From positions 24,061,383 to 24,125,382 of the forward strand of contig CM044956.1 in the NCBI GenBank assembly GCA_024516035.1: DNA of 64,000 nucleotides, written 5' to 3'. This document shows, one piece after another, positions 35,319 through 46,855 of this stretch; position 1 is the first letter of the stretch, and each line of letters starts with the position of its first letter. A model generated the notes under the pieces. The model did no database searches, was not told the origin of the DNA, and saw only the letters and a list, made by a program, of their open reading frames with translations. A program made the translations under genes and the position numbers. The stretch is from Bactericera cockerelli. Its lineage: Eukaryota > Arthropoda > Insecta > Hemiptera > Triozidae.

Positions 35319-37129
35319 TATGAGTTATAAGAGCAGGAAATGTATATGAACAAAGAGGAAGTGAATAAGAAAGAGGAGGAAGGAAGAGAGCTACACGCAC
35401 GTACAGAAGACCAAGATGTTCTCTCTTTGCTCCAATTTCTTTTTTTTCTCTCTTCCTTCCTTCTTCACAACGCTTCCTTTCTATCTTTTTCCCTCTCTCG
35501 TTCTCTCATTTGAATCCTGTACTATTTCTATATCTCCTTGTTAGTACGTTATCTGTAATCTGTAAACAACTATGACATCCTCGCTGACCCTGAGCCATTA
35601 CTCCTTCTTTGTTCTTCTTCCAATTCTCTTCAGATTTCATATCTTCTCCTCTTGTTCCTTCCCATAATTCTCCCTCCTCCTCTCCCTCATTACTTCCTCT
35701 CTATTTCTTATCCTACTTTCATTTTTCTTGTTATATTTAATAAGGAACACCCTTTTGATTCCCATGGGTGACATCTGTGTAGGCCGCAGAACATGAGGTA
35801 TGGTTTTGTTTATTTCTCTCTGGATAAAGCAGTGAGGAACAATGGTATGAGAAATTTCATGCGGGTTTCAAATGAGGAACACAAAGAAATGAAATTCTAT
35901 AAAGAAATGAATACTGAAGAAAAAACAAGGCTCTGACTCGAAAATCTCGAAATTTATGGGGGAAAATATTTTTAGTACCTTTATAAATATTTGTTTAAAA
36001 AAATTATCAAACACCTCGGCCGAGGTGTGAAGAACGTCCTATACAAAGAATCAGTACAACATGATACCTAATAAATAAAACGGACAGAAAATATAAGAGG
36101 GAATATGACTCAGCTCTTTTCTTATTAATTAAAGATTTTACTTGATTTAAGATGATCTTATTCAAAGGGCGTTCAGTAAAAAGTGCATAAAAAAGATTAA
36201 CCTAGTGAATGTTCTTCTAATGATTAAAAGTTCAGACACACACTACGAATGAACATTATGCATGTGCTGTGCTGCTGTGCTCACCACGTGGAATCAATAA
36301 AGGGTGGGTGCATAGCTCTTGGCTCTAATCCCTGGCTTAGAACTTCTAGGGAAAAACACTTGAAACAATTATTTTCTTCTTTGAAATAACAAATTGCAAG
36401 GTTTGTACAAGTAGCTGTCTCACGCGGGAAAGGGGAAAGAAAACCAAGAAGAAGAACAAGAAGAAGAGAGAGAAAATAAAGGTAAAAAGAAGAAAGGGAT
36501 AGTGAGGAGAGAGAGAGAGAAAGCTGAAAAATGAGAGTGAGTGTGAGGGAAAGTTCCAACAAAACAAACAATTACACTAAATGACACTGCACTTTTACTG
36601 TTTGCTCGTTGTTAACAAAAGAGCCAAGTGAGAGAAAGTGGGGGAGTACTATCTGGACAGCTGTTGACTAGACATTTCAAGTTGGACAAGGCAAAAGTGA
36701 AACACTTAACACCCCTCACACTCCCTCAGCCAGCCCTGAATGGGGACAAGTGGAGAATGGAGGCAGAGCTGGACAAAGAAATAAGTGGAGCCATGAATAG
36801 GTAGGTACTACGTTAAGTCACGGACATAGTCACTGAATAAATAAGTATTAAGAAAGTAAACTGCTAAGTAAAGTAACCCAACAGTGAAAAATGGTCATTT
36901 TAGTATTCCAATGAGATATTATGGTATGGAATGAAAATTATACGGCAGCGTTTTAGTACTCCGAGCACCTACTTAGTATTTATCTAGGTAATCCCAGACC
37001 TAGAGGAACCATGTACAACCGAACACCTCCACCTCGCAAATGTCAGAGTCTTTCGTGTGGCACTTGGTATTGGAAACACTGTGTTAAGCTGGACGCGGAA
37101 AGTACATCACTTTTATGATCAACACAAAT
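35319..37129. other. Intergenic; 18-bp GC-rich palindrome
   Basis: ACACCTCGGCCGAGGTGT at 36011-36028 is a perfect palindrome. Purine/pyrimidine-rich tracts lie at 35400-35700 and 36420-36550. The - strand open frames across the latter are compositional. No gene is supported. Confidence 0.45.
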
Positions 37130-37382
37130 CGCACGTTGTATAGAATGTCACATCTCATTTTTTCCCCATTTGGGATTTTTGTATCGCTAAAACAGCAAAA
37201 GGTCTCCTGAAAGTTAAGGTTTTGAGATGTGACACTGTTCTATGCAACGTGCGATCGCACGTTGCATAGAATAGTGTCACATCTCATTTTTTCCCCATTT
37301 GGGATTTTTGTATCGCTAAAACAGCAAAAGGTCTCCTGAAAGTTAAGGTTTTGAGATGTGACACTGTTCTATGCAACGTGCG
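37130..37382. mobile_element. Two tandem copies of a ~125-bp inverted-repeat element
   Basis: Copy 1 (37130-37253) and copy 2 (37255-37382) are almost identical and head to tail. Each begins TCGCACGTTGCATAGAA (GTA for GCA in copy 1) then TGTCACATCTCA, and ends TGAGATGTGACACTGTTCTA, then TGCAACGTGCG. This gives about 30-bp inverted ends around a shared ~65-bp centre (CCCCATTTGGGATTTTTGTA, CAGCAAAAGGTCTCCTGAAA). The junction reads GTGCGATCGCAC. It is a MITE-like foldback unit with no coding content. Confidence 0.85.
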
Positions 37383-39300
37383 AAATGTGATTACCTTGAA
37401 CTTTTATTTGGGATAGTGTGCTATTGCACAAATGTTTTGAGAGTTACCCACCTCAGTAGCTTCATCACCAAGGCAGAGGACCAGTATGACCGATTTATGT
37501 CGGCGGGTTTGAGAATTTGGGAAATTATTCATGTTATAACACAATTTTGATGACTGTTTTTGTGAGTTTTGATGTGAACACAGTTGGGAAGTTTGTTGAA
37601 ATTTCTATCATTTCCTGGTAGAACTTAGGTTTAATGAGTTGTATAGTTTAATTTCGTTCATTATTAGCACGCTTTCGAGACTAAAGCTAAGTTTCGGTTT
37701 AGAGTACTCACTAAAATAATTGAATGGATAATTTACCTCGGCAGTGTTCTTTAATGATTTTTATAAATTTAGCGACAGCAAAAATATTTCACTTTAATAA
37801 AGGTAGGCCTAATATGTACAGAAAGAATCTGGACAAACATGAAGAAGAAACTGAGGAAATAGAAAGAGAAAAAAACACTAACTAGATGATGAAAAATGTC
37901 CACCTTTAAAAAACTTGTTCGTGGGAAAAAAACTGGACGCCCTTGCCCCCCCCCCCCCCCCCCCGCCCCCAACAAATCCCGTGGGAACCTGGCACAACTG
38001 TTCTGTCCCGGTAGAGAAACTAATTTTCCTTTCATTTATTTACATTGTCCTTCTTCCTGGAACCTTTCCCGCACGCCCAGCTTCTCCTGGGCTGAGATTT
38101 GAACTCTTTTCCTGGCGGTCGAGCCTCGAGGCCGGGGGGAGCAGCCTCTGTCCTGTGGGATGTGATTGAGAGACTCGGGAGAAGTGAGAACGAGGCGAGA
38201 AGTAAAGGAGTGGTCAGAAAGAAGGGATAGAAGGAGACAAAGGAGAATGGGCGAAAAGATAAGTAGAGAGAGAATATAACCCTTATATTGTGTAGAATTT
38301 TCTGTCTGGTGATACTAAGTAGGGATCTTTTGTTCCCATGAAAGGTTTTGCATAATTAAGAGTCCCAACAAGGACCAGGCACAGCTTTGATTTTTAATCT
38401 TCTCCAGCTATGTCAGGGGTTTCTCACTTTGACCACATTTGAATGGAGTAAGAAAATTTTTGGAACATTGTTTCAAGCAACAATAAGAATGAAAATTCAC
38501 TACAAACGAAAGTCCTACATTTAATAAGAGTATTTCACCAGGGTCAACGAGACAATCCAAACATTAATGAGAATGACCTATGTACATTGAACAACGTACC
38601 TACCCGTTTGGCAAGATTATTCATTTCTAATGATATTAAGACAAAAGATATTTTTTTATTTTTCATTTTTTTAAAAATAGATTTAAAGATTTTTTACCAT
38701 TACAGTTCCATATAGGAAAGAGAATAAGGCTGACTAGCTGGTACAAGCCAAATTCAGGGAAACAATTATTGAGGATTGCAAGTCTGACCTTTTCCTTGTC
38801 TTTGAAACTTTGCATGGTAGAATGTTGCGCTGGCCGTGTTTTTTGAACTTTGTTCTTTCCATGTGCCAAAATGTTCCTGCCGAAAATGCGAAATCTTCGT
38901 AACACGTCTGCCTTGAGGCTCAATCTTTACTTTAAACTTTCACTTCCTGCAACTGATGTTCTGAAAGCTTCCCAAAGTTTATACTCCTGGAGCGAACTCT
39001 ACATATAAGGACTGAGTAAATATAAAAATATGTAGTTGAGGGGTCTTGGTATTTTTATATTTGATCATTTTTCATTTCATGAACAGAGGAAAAGAAAGCC
39101 TTTTGTCAGTAGTTTTTCTAATAGTGGTAAGGTACCAATTCTTCCAATGTAATGGATTCAAAAAGATTTTTTTCTCGTTAGTTAAAATGCTTGTACTTCT
39201 TCTGTCATTTTGCCTTTTCCCAAACACCAAACCTACTTGTGGTCGACATTGTTCAACCTCATGGTTGAGGTTGTTTGTTTGTGACCCGTTTTACTAATGC
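37383..39300. other. Intergenic; poly-C run
   Basis: A run of about 19 C lies at 37946-37964, creating Pro- and Gly-rich artefact frames. The - strand frame 38663-38923 has no motif I know and no clear splice sites. Nothing else recognised. Confidence 0.4.
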
Positions 39301-39422
39301 CTTCTTAACGCCAACGATTTTGTTTAATTTAACGTTCTGATTAGGACGGGGGTTCTACCCTCCATTCGCTGGGAATCGTACCAGCTAATACCCACACTAA
39401 CCTCACCAGCCTGGGTGAGGTT
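39301..39422 (-). mobile_element. SINE core copy with an alternative 3' end
   Basis: The - strand reads CTGGTGAGGTTAGTGTGGGT, then ATTCCCAGCGAATGGAGGGT and ACCCCCGTCCTAATCAG. It ends AAATCGTTGGCGTTAAGAAG in place of the GTTGAAAGCGACGTTAAAC end of copies 1-3. The same alternative end is found at 51447-51600. No head is visible. Confidence 0.65.
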
Positions 39423-39718
39423 AATGTAATAAATTCAACAAAGAAATGGGTTGTACTAAAATCAAGAAATGAAATGAAAATATGAGGAACGAGATTACGC
39501 CACTGTGTTATTATATCTCATACACAACACTTGTGAGTCTCGTAACATGGATCAGCAACAGATATACCTATTATTAAGAGTCTTCCTACTATGCGTCTTC
39601 TCACGTCATCAGCAATGTATTACTCGGGAACAACATTTGCTTAATTAACATGTGCGCATCAAAGTAGACCGACTTGTTCAGCACGTCAGCTTCAGTAACT
39701 CTGCCGTCAAGCTCTCTG

Positions 39719-39795
39719 GAGAACCAGGGGCGGTCCCTTATTCAAACAGGGGCGGTCCTTATTCCAACAGGCGGTCCTTATTCCACAGGGTCCGT
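39719..39795 (+). repeat. Short tandem repeat of ~21 bp, about four units
   Basis: GGGGCGGTCCTTATTCCAAC is repeated with small indels (units near 39727, 39749, 39770 and 39786). Confidence 0.75.
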
Positions 39796-39831
39796 TCATA
39801 CCTTTGCATGGGTGCTTGAAAAAAATCGAGT

Positions 39832-40076
39832 TTATACTTGATAGCCGTTTGCCGTGCTTTGCAACGGGACTAAATTTCAAATTTATAAGGCATGGCTGTA
39901 CTGCTGGACAGTAATGCCTTTTTGAACTTTTATAATTTTTTGGACAAAGCGATAATGGTTTTGGGGGGTCATTCTGAGACATTTTTCGCTATCTCTTACG
40001 TTTTGGCTAAAAACTCGGAAAAACAAACAAACAAACAATAGGTAGTCCTTTTTTCTGTTTATATATATAGAGATTC
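39832..40076 (+). mobile_element. Interspersed repeat family C, copy 2
   Basis: GATAGCCGTTTGCCGTGCTT opens the copy and TTATATATATAGAGATT closes it, as in the copy at 4682-4932. An AAAC microsatellite lies at 40021-40040. The middle is diverged, so the relationship rests mainly on both ends. Confidence 0.5.
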
Positions 40077-40626
40077 TTGTAATCTGTTTATCAGTTTAGA
40101 GGGTTCAACAATTGACTTTTTTACCAACATTTCTTATTTCACTAAGCTTAATCGTACTAACTCAATTTAGAATACTTTCAAACATTTTAAATATCAGAAA
40201 ACTCCATGAACGTAAAATATTTTAGATTTCCTCAACGCCTATGATTTAGTGGTTCAAAGGTTGGTCCGTACCAATTGGTTTAAAAAATGTAGATTCAAAT
40301 AAAAAAAGAGATCAGTTCAACATTGTTTAAAGAACTTTATTCTTAAAATGAAATACATGATGCAGATACCTTTCTTGAAAATTAAATCTATATAAAGTCA
40401 CATGTAATTACGACAATCCATTGCAGGTATTTTTTCTATTTTTGTTCTGGGTGAAATATTTTTGAGGAAATGCTATTATTTAATTTCTTCAAAGAGTGAC
40501 TGGTCCCAGGATGAAAGCATACCCTGCATACCTCACGTGAGACACAAAAAGTTTACCTATCGATACCTGTAAATCAAGTCGTTACCTTCATAGATAAACA
40601 TTTTTCAAATATTTTTAAGAACAAAA
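40077..40626. other. Intergenic, nothing recognised
   Basis: AT-rich, no supported feature. Confidence 0.4.
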
Positions 40627-41279
40627 TACAGTCGAACCTGGATTAACAGGTTGATTACCTGTTATAATATTTTCCTACTTATAGAGATTCTCATATAAAA
40701 ACCACAAGTTTTTTTTCTCATTTTATCCAGGTTTCCTGCTTACACAAGTCTTGTCTATCTAGGTTTCCTGTTACAAATCTGTTTATCTGGTTTCCTGGCT
40801 TAACAACGTCCTGTTGTATCTAAGTTTCTGCTTACATAAGTCTTGTCATCTAGGTTTCCTGCTTACACAAGTCTGTTTATCTAGGTTTTCTGCTAACACA
40901 AGATCCTGTTTAATCAGGTTTCTGTAACAGAGTATGTTTATCTAGGTTTCCTGTTTATCAGGTTTCCTACTTACATAAGTTGTTTATCAGGTTTCTGTTT
41001 ACACAAGTCGTTCATCAGGTTTCTGTTTACACAAGTCTGTTTATACCGGTTTCCTGCTTACACAAGTCCTGCCTATCTACGTTTCCTGCTTACACAAGTC
41101 CTGTTTATCAGGTTTCCTGCTTACATAGTCCTGTTTATCCAGGTTTCCTGCTTACACAAGTCCTCTTTGTCTAGGTATCTGCTTACACAAGTACTGTTTA
41201 TCCAGGTTTCCTGCTTACACAACTCCTGTTATCCAGGTTTCCTGCTTACACGATTCCTGTTTATCCAGGTTCGACTCTA
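40627..41279. mobile_element. Pogo/Tigger-like inverted-repeat element filled with its own TIR-derived minisatellite
   Basis: The left end, after a TA dinucleotide, is CAGTCGAACCTGGATTAACA. The right end (40627-41279 overall) is TTTATCCAGGTTCGACT, then C and TA. CAGTCGAACCT-type ends flanked by TA are typical of pogo/Tigger transposons. From about 40735 to 41275 the interior is a degenerate ~32-bp tandem array, CAGGTTTCCTGCTTACACAA then GTCCTGTTTATC, roughly 17 units. Each unit contains the inward part of the right inverted repeat (CCTGTTTATCCAGG). The - strand relative at 58815-58943 has the ends without the array. No transposase is present. Confidence 0.75.
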
Positions 41280-42656
41280 TAAAAAGTCCCGTTGCTTCCT
41301 AAGATGAGGAGAGTTTGAGCATTGAGGTAGAGAGAGGTTTCCCGGTTCACGTTATTTTTATGTCTCATATGTCAAAATGTACTTTTTACCTGGATTGTCC
41401 CTGAGGGATTAATGTAGCTGTGACACGTGTGTGTAGGGTAGCTACTTCCATAAGCTTGTTTTGTTTCTTTGTATAGTAGCTTCCTATGTGTGACGTACTT
41501 CAGAGATAAATAATTAAATATAAAATAATAATTGTATTTTGTTTATTCAAAAACTCTTAACATAAATGCAGTGTCGTATTGATCAGTCTAAAAATTTACT
41601 TACTAATGTTAATTAGCTCATTATCTAAACTTCTACTATAGGATAAGGAGATTAAATAGCTACTGAAAGGATATTTTCTACAAATATTCGGCATGAAATG
41701 TATCAAGCAATAATGAAAAAGACATTGATATAATGGTGTATTGTTAATTTTTATTGTATTACATCATCATCATAGCGTGGCGTCATCGTGAACGATGGTA
41801 GCCAGACAGTGGAGCAATGACTCAGCACTTGAAAAAGAATAATTTGAGTAATTGGCATTGTATCTGTGCCCGAAATTCGTTTGTTGGTATGCAATGTGAG
41901 ATGTACATTACAGAGAACAACTCGTACCTGGTACTAAGAAAGACCTTATCTCTAGGAACAAAAGAATACTTCTAGCTCTTAGAACATTTTCATGCTAGAA
42001 GGTGCACCAGGTAATGGAATTTCTCCATGTATGCTTAACAGTAGTTGAGAACCACACCACTGATAATATTTTATCTCTACCCTGCCGCCGGCACTGGTTT
42101 GTCACTCCTCAACAGAATTTGTCTCCTAACTGAATTACATTACACACGTCGGAATAAAAACCTACCAAATGTCATAAATTTGAACCCCACATTTATTATG
42201 TTCTATGCTAAGGTGAGTTTATAGTCGCTCAAATTATTAAATTTATGAAAATGTAAGTGGGTATGTAAACAACACTTTCATTTTTATACCTTGGAGTTAT
42301 TTACGTAATTTAGGAAATTGTTTTCCTATGTTATGAAGATTGATATATGTTAAGGTAGGTAGGTACCTTGTTATAAACATGCAGCATTCGGGTCGACTAT
42401 AAAAGAAGAAACGGCAAAGTACCTGTATAATATATGCTGAAAATAATTTACACATGTCAAAAGTAGTGGTATTGAAAAATATTGAGGTTTTTTTTAAATC
42501 TAGTATTACATTACATCATTTATAAGGGTATATTTTTTTAAAATTATGGTCTGTGTCTTTAATGGCTCACTCTTCACTTTCAAACACGTCTGCTCCTCAT
42601 AAAATTTCATAACAGATGTCTTATGAGTTCAGTAGTGTGTATTCTGCCCAGCTCTT
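41280..42656. other. Intergenic, nothing recognised
   Basis: AT-rich unique-looking sequence between two tandem-repeat loci. A CAT trinucleotide patch lies at 41764-41773. No gene seen. Confidence 0.4.
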
Positions 42657-43738
42657 GTGCTAGGTATCAAATACTCGTACTGTTGGTACAGTGTAATGAG
42701 TGCGAGTGCTAGGTATCAAATACTGTTGGTACAGTGTAATGAGTGCGAGTGCTAGGTATCAAATACTGTTGGTACAGTGTAATGAGTGCGAGTGCTAGGT
42801 ATCAAATACTGTTGGTACAGTGTAATGAGTGCGAGTGCTAGGTATCAAATACTGTAGGTACAGTGTAATGAGTGCGAGTGCTAGGTATCAAATACTGTTG
42901 GTACAGTGTAATGAGTGCGAGTGCTAGGTATCAAATACTGTTGGTACAGTGTAATGAGTGCGAGTGCTAGCTATCAAATACTTTAGGTACAGTGTAATGA
43001 GTGCGAGTACTAGGTATCAAATACTGTTGGTACAGTGTAATGAGTGCGAGTGCTAGGTATCAAATACTGTTGGTACAGTGTAATGAGTGCGAGTGCTAGG
43101 TATCAAATACTGTTGGTACAGTGTAATGAGTGCGAGTGCTAGGTATCAAATACTGTTGGTACAGTGTAATGAGTGCGAGTGCTAGGTATCAAATACTGTT
43201 GGTACAGTGTAATGAGTGCGAGTGCTAGGTATCAAATACTGTTGGTACAGTGTAATGAGTGCGAGTGCTAGCTATCAAATACTGTTGGTACAGTGTAATG
43301 AGTGCGAGTGCTAGGTATCAAATACTGTTGGTACAGTGTAATGAGTGCGAGTGCTAGGATAACAAATACTGTTGGTACAGTGTAATGAGTGCGAGTGCTA
43401 GCTATCAAATACTGTTGGTACAGTGTAATGAGTGCGAGTGCTAGCTATCAAATACTGTTGGTACAGTGTAATGAGTGCGAGTGCTAGGTATCAAATACTG
43501 TTGGTACAGTGTAATGAGTGCGAGTGCTAGGTATCAAATACTGTTGGTACAGTGTAATGAGTGCGAGTGCTAGGTATCAAATACTGTTGGTACAGTGTAA
43601 TGAGTGCGAGTGCTAGGTATCAAATACTGTTGGTACAGTGTAATGAGTGCGAGTGCTAGGTATCAAATACTGTTGGTACAGTGTAATGAGTGCGAGTGCT
43701 AGGATAACAAATACTGTTGGTACAGTGTAATGAGTGCT
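42657..43738 (+). repeat. 43-bp satellite array, ~25 units
   Basis: The unit is TGCTAGGTATCAAATACTGT, then TGGTACAGTGTAATGAGTGC, then GAG. The copies are nearly identical. The first unit has a 6-base insertion (CGTACT). Variant units share diagnostic changes: GCTAGCTATC occurs several times, and GCTAGGATAACAAA occurs at 43355 and 43700, 345 bases (eight units) apart. This suggests amplification of a multi-unit block. No coding frame is maintained. Confidence 0.95.
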
Positions 43739-44468
43739 GGTCACTCGAGTAGAATGTGAGAGGGTTCGATGCACAGGAGATAACCAAAACAAAATAATGC
43801 TATCCTTGAGGAAAAATGCTAGCTGTCTTTCATATCTCACCCCATTCTACCTCACTCCCCCGTTCTTCCTACTCCCCCCTCCCTCTTACACACTACTACT
43901 TCCATGTTCCTCAGAACATTCAACCAACGAATGGGGTTTCCCTAAGACCCTTCCTTTATTTAGACTCGTTCCCATTCCTTCTTTCCATTTCATAGCAATG
44001 CTACCTCCGCTCTCAGCTGGAACGGTTTTTAATATTTTATGAACAAGGAAACATTAAAGGTTCGTTGACGTTAAGGAGAGTAGCAAACACTCGGCGAGTT
44101 CTCTAAACTTTCTATTAAGTACTTTTATACATGCTTGTTGCTTTCCAAGTGTCTATCACTATTTTTTATTCTCATTCAAAAATAACAACCCCTGCTCATC
44201 GGATAACAACCCCCGCTCATCGGATAATCGTAAATTTCATATCCTCCAAAGAAAACTACCGTTGAAAAAAAAGGGCCAAGTTCCAGAGCTCCTATCCAAA
44301 AAGTTTTGCCAATGAAGGTCACTATCTCTTTTTCGGCCATGTTACCTAAGTGCTAAACCGTTTCTATTAAATAAAAACCTGTTTTCTGAGTTCCTCATTT
44401 TGTATGTTTTTAACTGCCAACTATCCTCTAACGTGTCCAGTTTTCGTATATTTGGTGGTTAGATATGC
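43739..44468. other. Intergenic; 20-bp direct duplication
   Basis: ATAACAACCCCTGCTCATCG is repeated in tandem at about 44185-44224 with one substitution. No gene seen. Confidence 0.45.
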
Positions 44469-44522
44469 ATTTATGAATGTACATTTTTCCAGAATATTCT
44501 GGAAAAATGTACATTCATAAAT
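44469..44522. repeat. Perfect 54-bp palindrome
   Basis: From ATTTATGAATGTACATTTTT through the centre AGAATATTCT to its mirror, all 27 base pairs match with no spacer. The sequence ATGAATGTACATTTTTCC occurs a third time immediately downstream (44524-44541), leading into a second hairpin. Confidence 0.9.
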
Positions 44523-44540
44523 TATGAATGTACATTTTTC

Positions 44541-44592
44541 CGCGCTTTTATGAATATATCTTTTAATTTTAAGATATATTCATAAAAGCGCG
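44541..44592. repeat. 22-bp perfect inverted repeat
   Basis: CGCGCTTTTATGAATATATC then TT (44541-44562) pairs exactly with 44571-44592 across an 8-base loop (TTAATTTT). It abuts the 54-bp palindrome. Confidence 0.9.
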
Positions 44593-45119
44593 TGTATGCT
44601 CCCCGAAACGACACCGTTTAACAGCAGTTGAAGTACAAAAGTTCCGGTTTTCAGATTTTTGTGAGATTTTTTCTGATATTATTATTATTTTTTTCTCAGA
44701 CTGGTTTTCATATTTTTCCCTGTACTTTTACATTAAAGGCTACTTACTACATACAATGAAATTTTTTAACATTCTAGGTTGTCGAGAAGTGCCTCATAAT
44801 TTTGATGATCTGTTATAAAATAGCAAAATTTAAAATTGCCTTCCTCTGTTAAAATTTTCAGTGTGTTTTTAGTGGTACTTATAGAGACATATGTGCCAAA
44901 TTTCATAGCTCCATGCTTAACAGAGCCAAAGAGGTGTGAAAAACCGAGTAAATCGATTCGTGTAAAGATACACTGTCGGAAGACATTCCTCCATTACAAT
45001 CATAATTTATTTCATTCTCAAAAAAGGTGGAATTACCTCCCTAAGTTACCTCTCATGCATCATACAAATACACGAAAACAATGTAAAAAGTAAGGAATAC
45101 ATTAGTTGGTTCCATGTAA

Positions 45120-45155
<36 letters not shown>

Positions 45156-46237
45156 GCAAATTCCTTAATAAAAAACAACTTGGTCAAAGGAAGGAAGAAG
45201 ACTGTCCTTAAAAAAGAAACTGCCTTGTGAAAATCCTCCGATAGTGAAATCCCTTGGTCTAGCTACTACAAGGTCTTGCTCGTATTTTAATTTCATAAGA
45301 AAACACACAAGCCTGATAAACATGTTCAGTGGATGGCCAGCTCCCCCTCCGAAATCTCTGCTCAACCTCCTCTTGTTCAAAAATTCCCGTACAAGATTTA
45401 TGGCTATCGAAATATTTTCGAATAAATTTTCTCTATTCCAAAGAGATTAGGGAAGGGGGCGCTCGGAGATAGGACGGCCCAAACTGTCGAATATTTGGTC
45501 CTAATCTAATCCTTTCCTTGCGACAAGCGGCACGAAACACTCTGAGGATTCTGAGGAAACAGGCAGAGGGCGGCAAAGTTTACGGAAACCTGACAAGTTA
45601 AAACCGCCGTAGTCTCCATCTCTTGTAGAGAGGCATACAATGTGTTTGCTGAAACAATGCCAACATAATGTCACCTCACTCCTCAGTGGAAAACTAAGAG
45701 GTATAGGAAAACTAAGAGGCATAGGAAAACTAAGAGGTATAGGGAAACTAAGAGGCATAGGAAAACTAAGAGGCATAGGAAAACGCTTCTTCTTCCCCCC
45801 TCTACTTTCCTGATGAAACCAGTTTATTATAGATATGCCTGTATTTCCATTCATGTAGGTAGGAAGATCTAAGAATATTCTGAGCGATCATTGCAGAGTT
45901 CACGGATTTGAAAAAATTATGACTATAACTGGGAGCTTTGTCATCTCCACTAAAAATGAACTGGTGTGAACATCACACGACTTTATATTGCAGTTGAGGA
46001 AGTTTTATCACAAATTAACACATTATCCATTCATGAAATTCCATGTTTTAGCCCGAGAAAAACTTTATAGTAAAGCGTTAACAAACTAAGTAATAGAAAG
46101 GTTCTAAAAAACATTTGAATTCTAGCCGTTACAAAGGCAAATACATTATACTTATTTAAAAGGTTAAATTAATAATTTTTTTTGGAAGTACCTTATTACT
46201 TTTCAAATTCATTATATTTACGAGTCCCAAATTTTAG
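44593..46237. other. Intergenic; poly-A run, 18-bp tandem repeat, family D fragment
   Basis: An A run of about 33 lies at 45122-45154. About five to six units of GGAAAACTAAGAGGCATA lie at 45690-45785 and translate on the - strand as PMPLSF/PIPLSF repeats. An inverted family D fragment (CTGGTGTGAACATCACACGA then CTTT) lies at 45961-45985. No gene is supported before 46238. Confidence 0.5.
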
Positions 46238-46299
46238 CCATGGATGGTGAAGATGTCAAGTTCGCCACCGTGTATGAAAGCGCTCAAAAGTTTCCCGAG
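46238..46299 (+). CDS. Candidate start-codon exon (20 codons)
   Basis: An acceptor-like ATTTTAG precedes CCATGGATGG, an optimal start context. Twenty codons follow in phase 0 (MDGEDVKFATVYESAQKFPE), ending in a consensus donor GAG|GTAAGC. Codon use is gene-like. This would be a second exon after a non-coding leader exon. I could not find the next exon or name the protein. It lies on the opposite strand to the Ig exon 440 bases downstream, so if both are real one gene is nested in an intron of the other. Confidence 0.45.
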
Positions 46300-46741
46300 G
46301 TAAGCGAGAGCTTAAAGTGAAAAGGAATATAAAACTTTGTGTAATGGAAAGTAAAAAAATAAACGAAATAAAGAAAAAAATTCTGCTTCTGGAAATTTTT
46401 TGTTTTCTTGACTTCTTGGAGCGCTTAGCTGTTTAAAGAGTAAATATTAAAATGAAGAAAATAAAAAGGAGACTTCAGCTGTAGACAGATTCCACAGGGT
46501 GGTGTTCTCAAATGAAAATAAATACATTATACTACAAGAAAAGACATTTAGAAACCTAAAAACCATGAGGTGACAGCGAAATGATATGAAAGACAAGATG
46601 ATACATTGTCGTTGGAAGAGGAGCAATTTCACAGATGCAAAGTAATGGAAAGCCCGGAAGCCCTGACTTCTGGATATCAACAGTAATATATCAACAAACA
46701 AAAAAATACTTGAAAGTCTATTATAAAACTTATGGACTTAC

Positions 46742-46855
46742 CTATGTTTTCGACTTCACAAGGCAGAACCAGCGTGTCACCTATCACCACTCGGAAGGTC
46801 TGTCCTCTGGAGGTGAACTTGGGTGCTTGAGTTGCTCCAATACTTGATTGTTGTC
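46742..46855 (-). CDS. Ig-domain exon of a neuronal cell-adhesion protein (klingon/lachesin-like)
   Basis: On the - strand a good acceptor (TTTTCTTGATTCTAG) is followed by a 114-bp exon and a perfect donor (ATAG|GTAAGTCC). The exon is in symmetric phase 1-1, as usual for Ig exons. The translation includes QAPKFTSRGQTFRVVIGDTL and VLPCEVENI. This is the A-B strand part of an I-type Ig domain with the first disulphide Cys, and the conserved Trp would lie in the next exon. The wording resembles the first Ig domain of the insect klingon/lachesin/DIP group. These are GPI-anchored or secreted neuronal adhesion proteins. I did not find neighbouring exons. They should lie at higher coordinates (signal peptide) and lower coordinates (rest of the Ig domain), possibly beyond the window. 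Confidence 0.75.

Noticed and set aside
38663..38923. 86-codon - strand frame (MSLKADVLRRFRIFG...)
   Set aside because: Plausible composition but no supporting start context, splice sites or recognisable domain.
40735..41275. CRISPR-like or enhancer array
   Set aside because: The repeats are degenerate and contiguous and derive from the transposon ends. There are no spacers.
42657..43738. CRISPR-like array
   Set aside because: The units are strictly contiguous 43-mers with no variable spacers, and the genome is eukaryotic.
45501..45854. - strand frame with PMPLSF/PIPLSF repeats
   Set aside because: The repeats come from an 18-bp minisatellite. The flanks show no motif or conserved-looking sequence.
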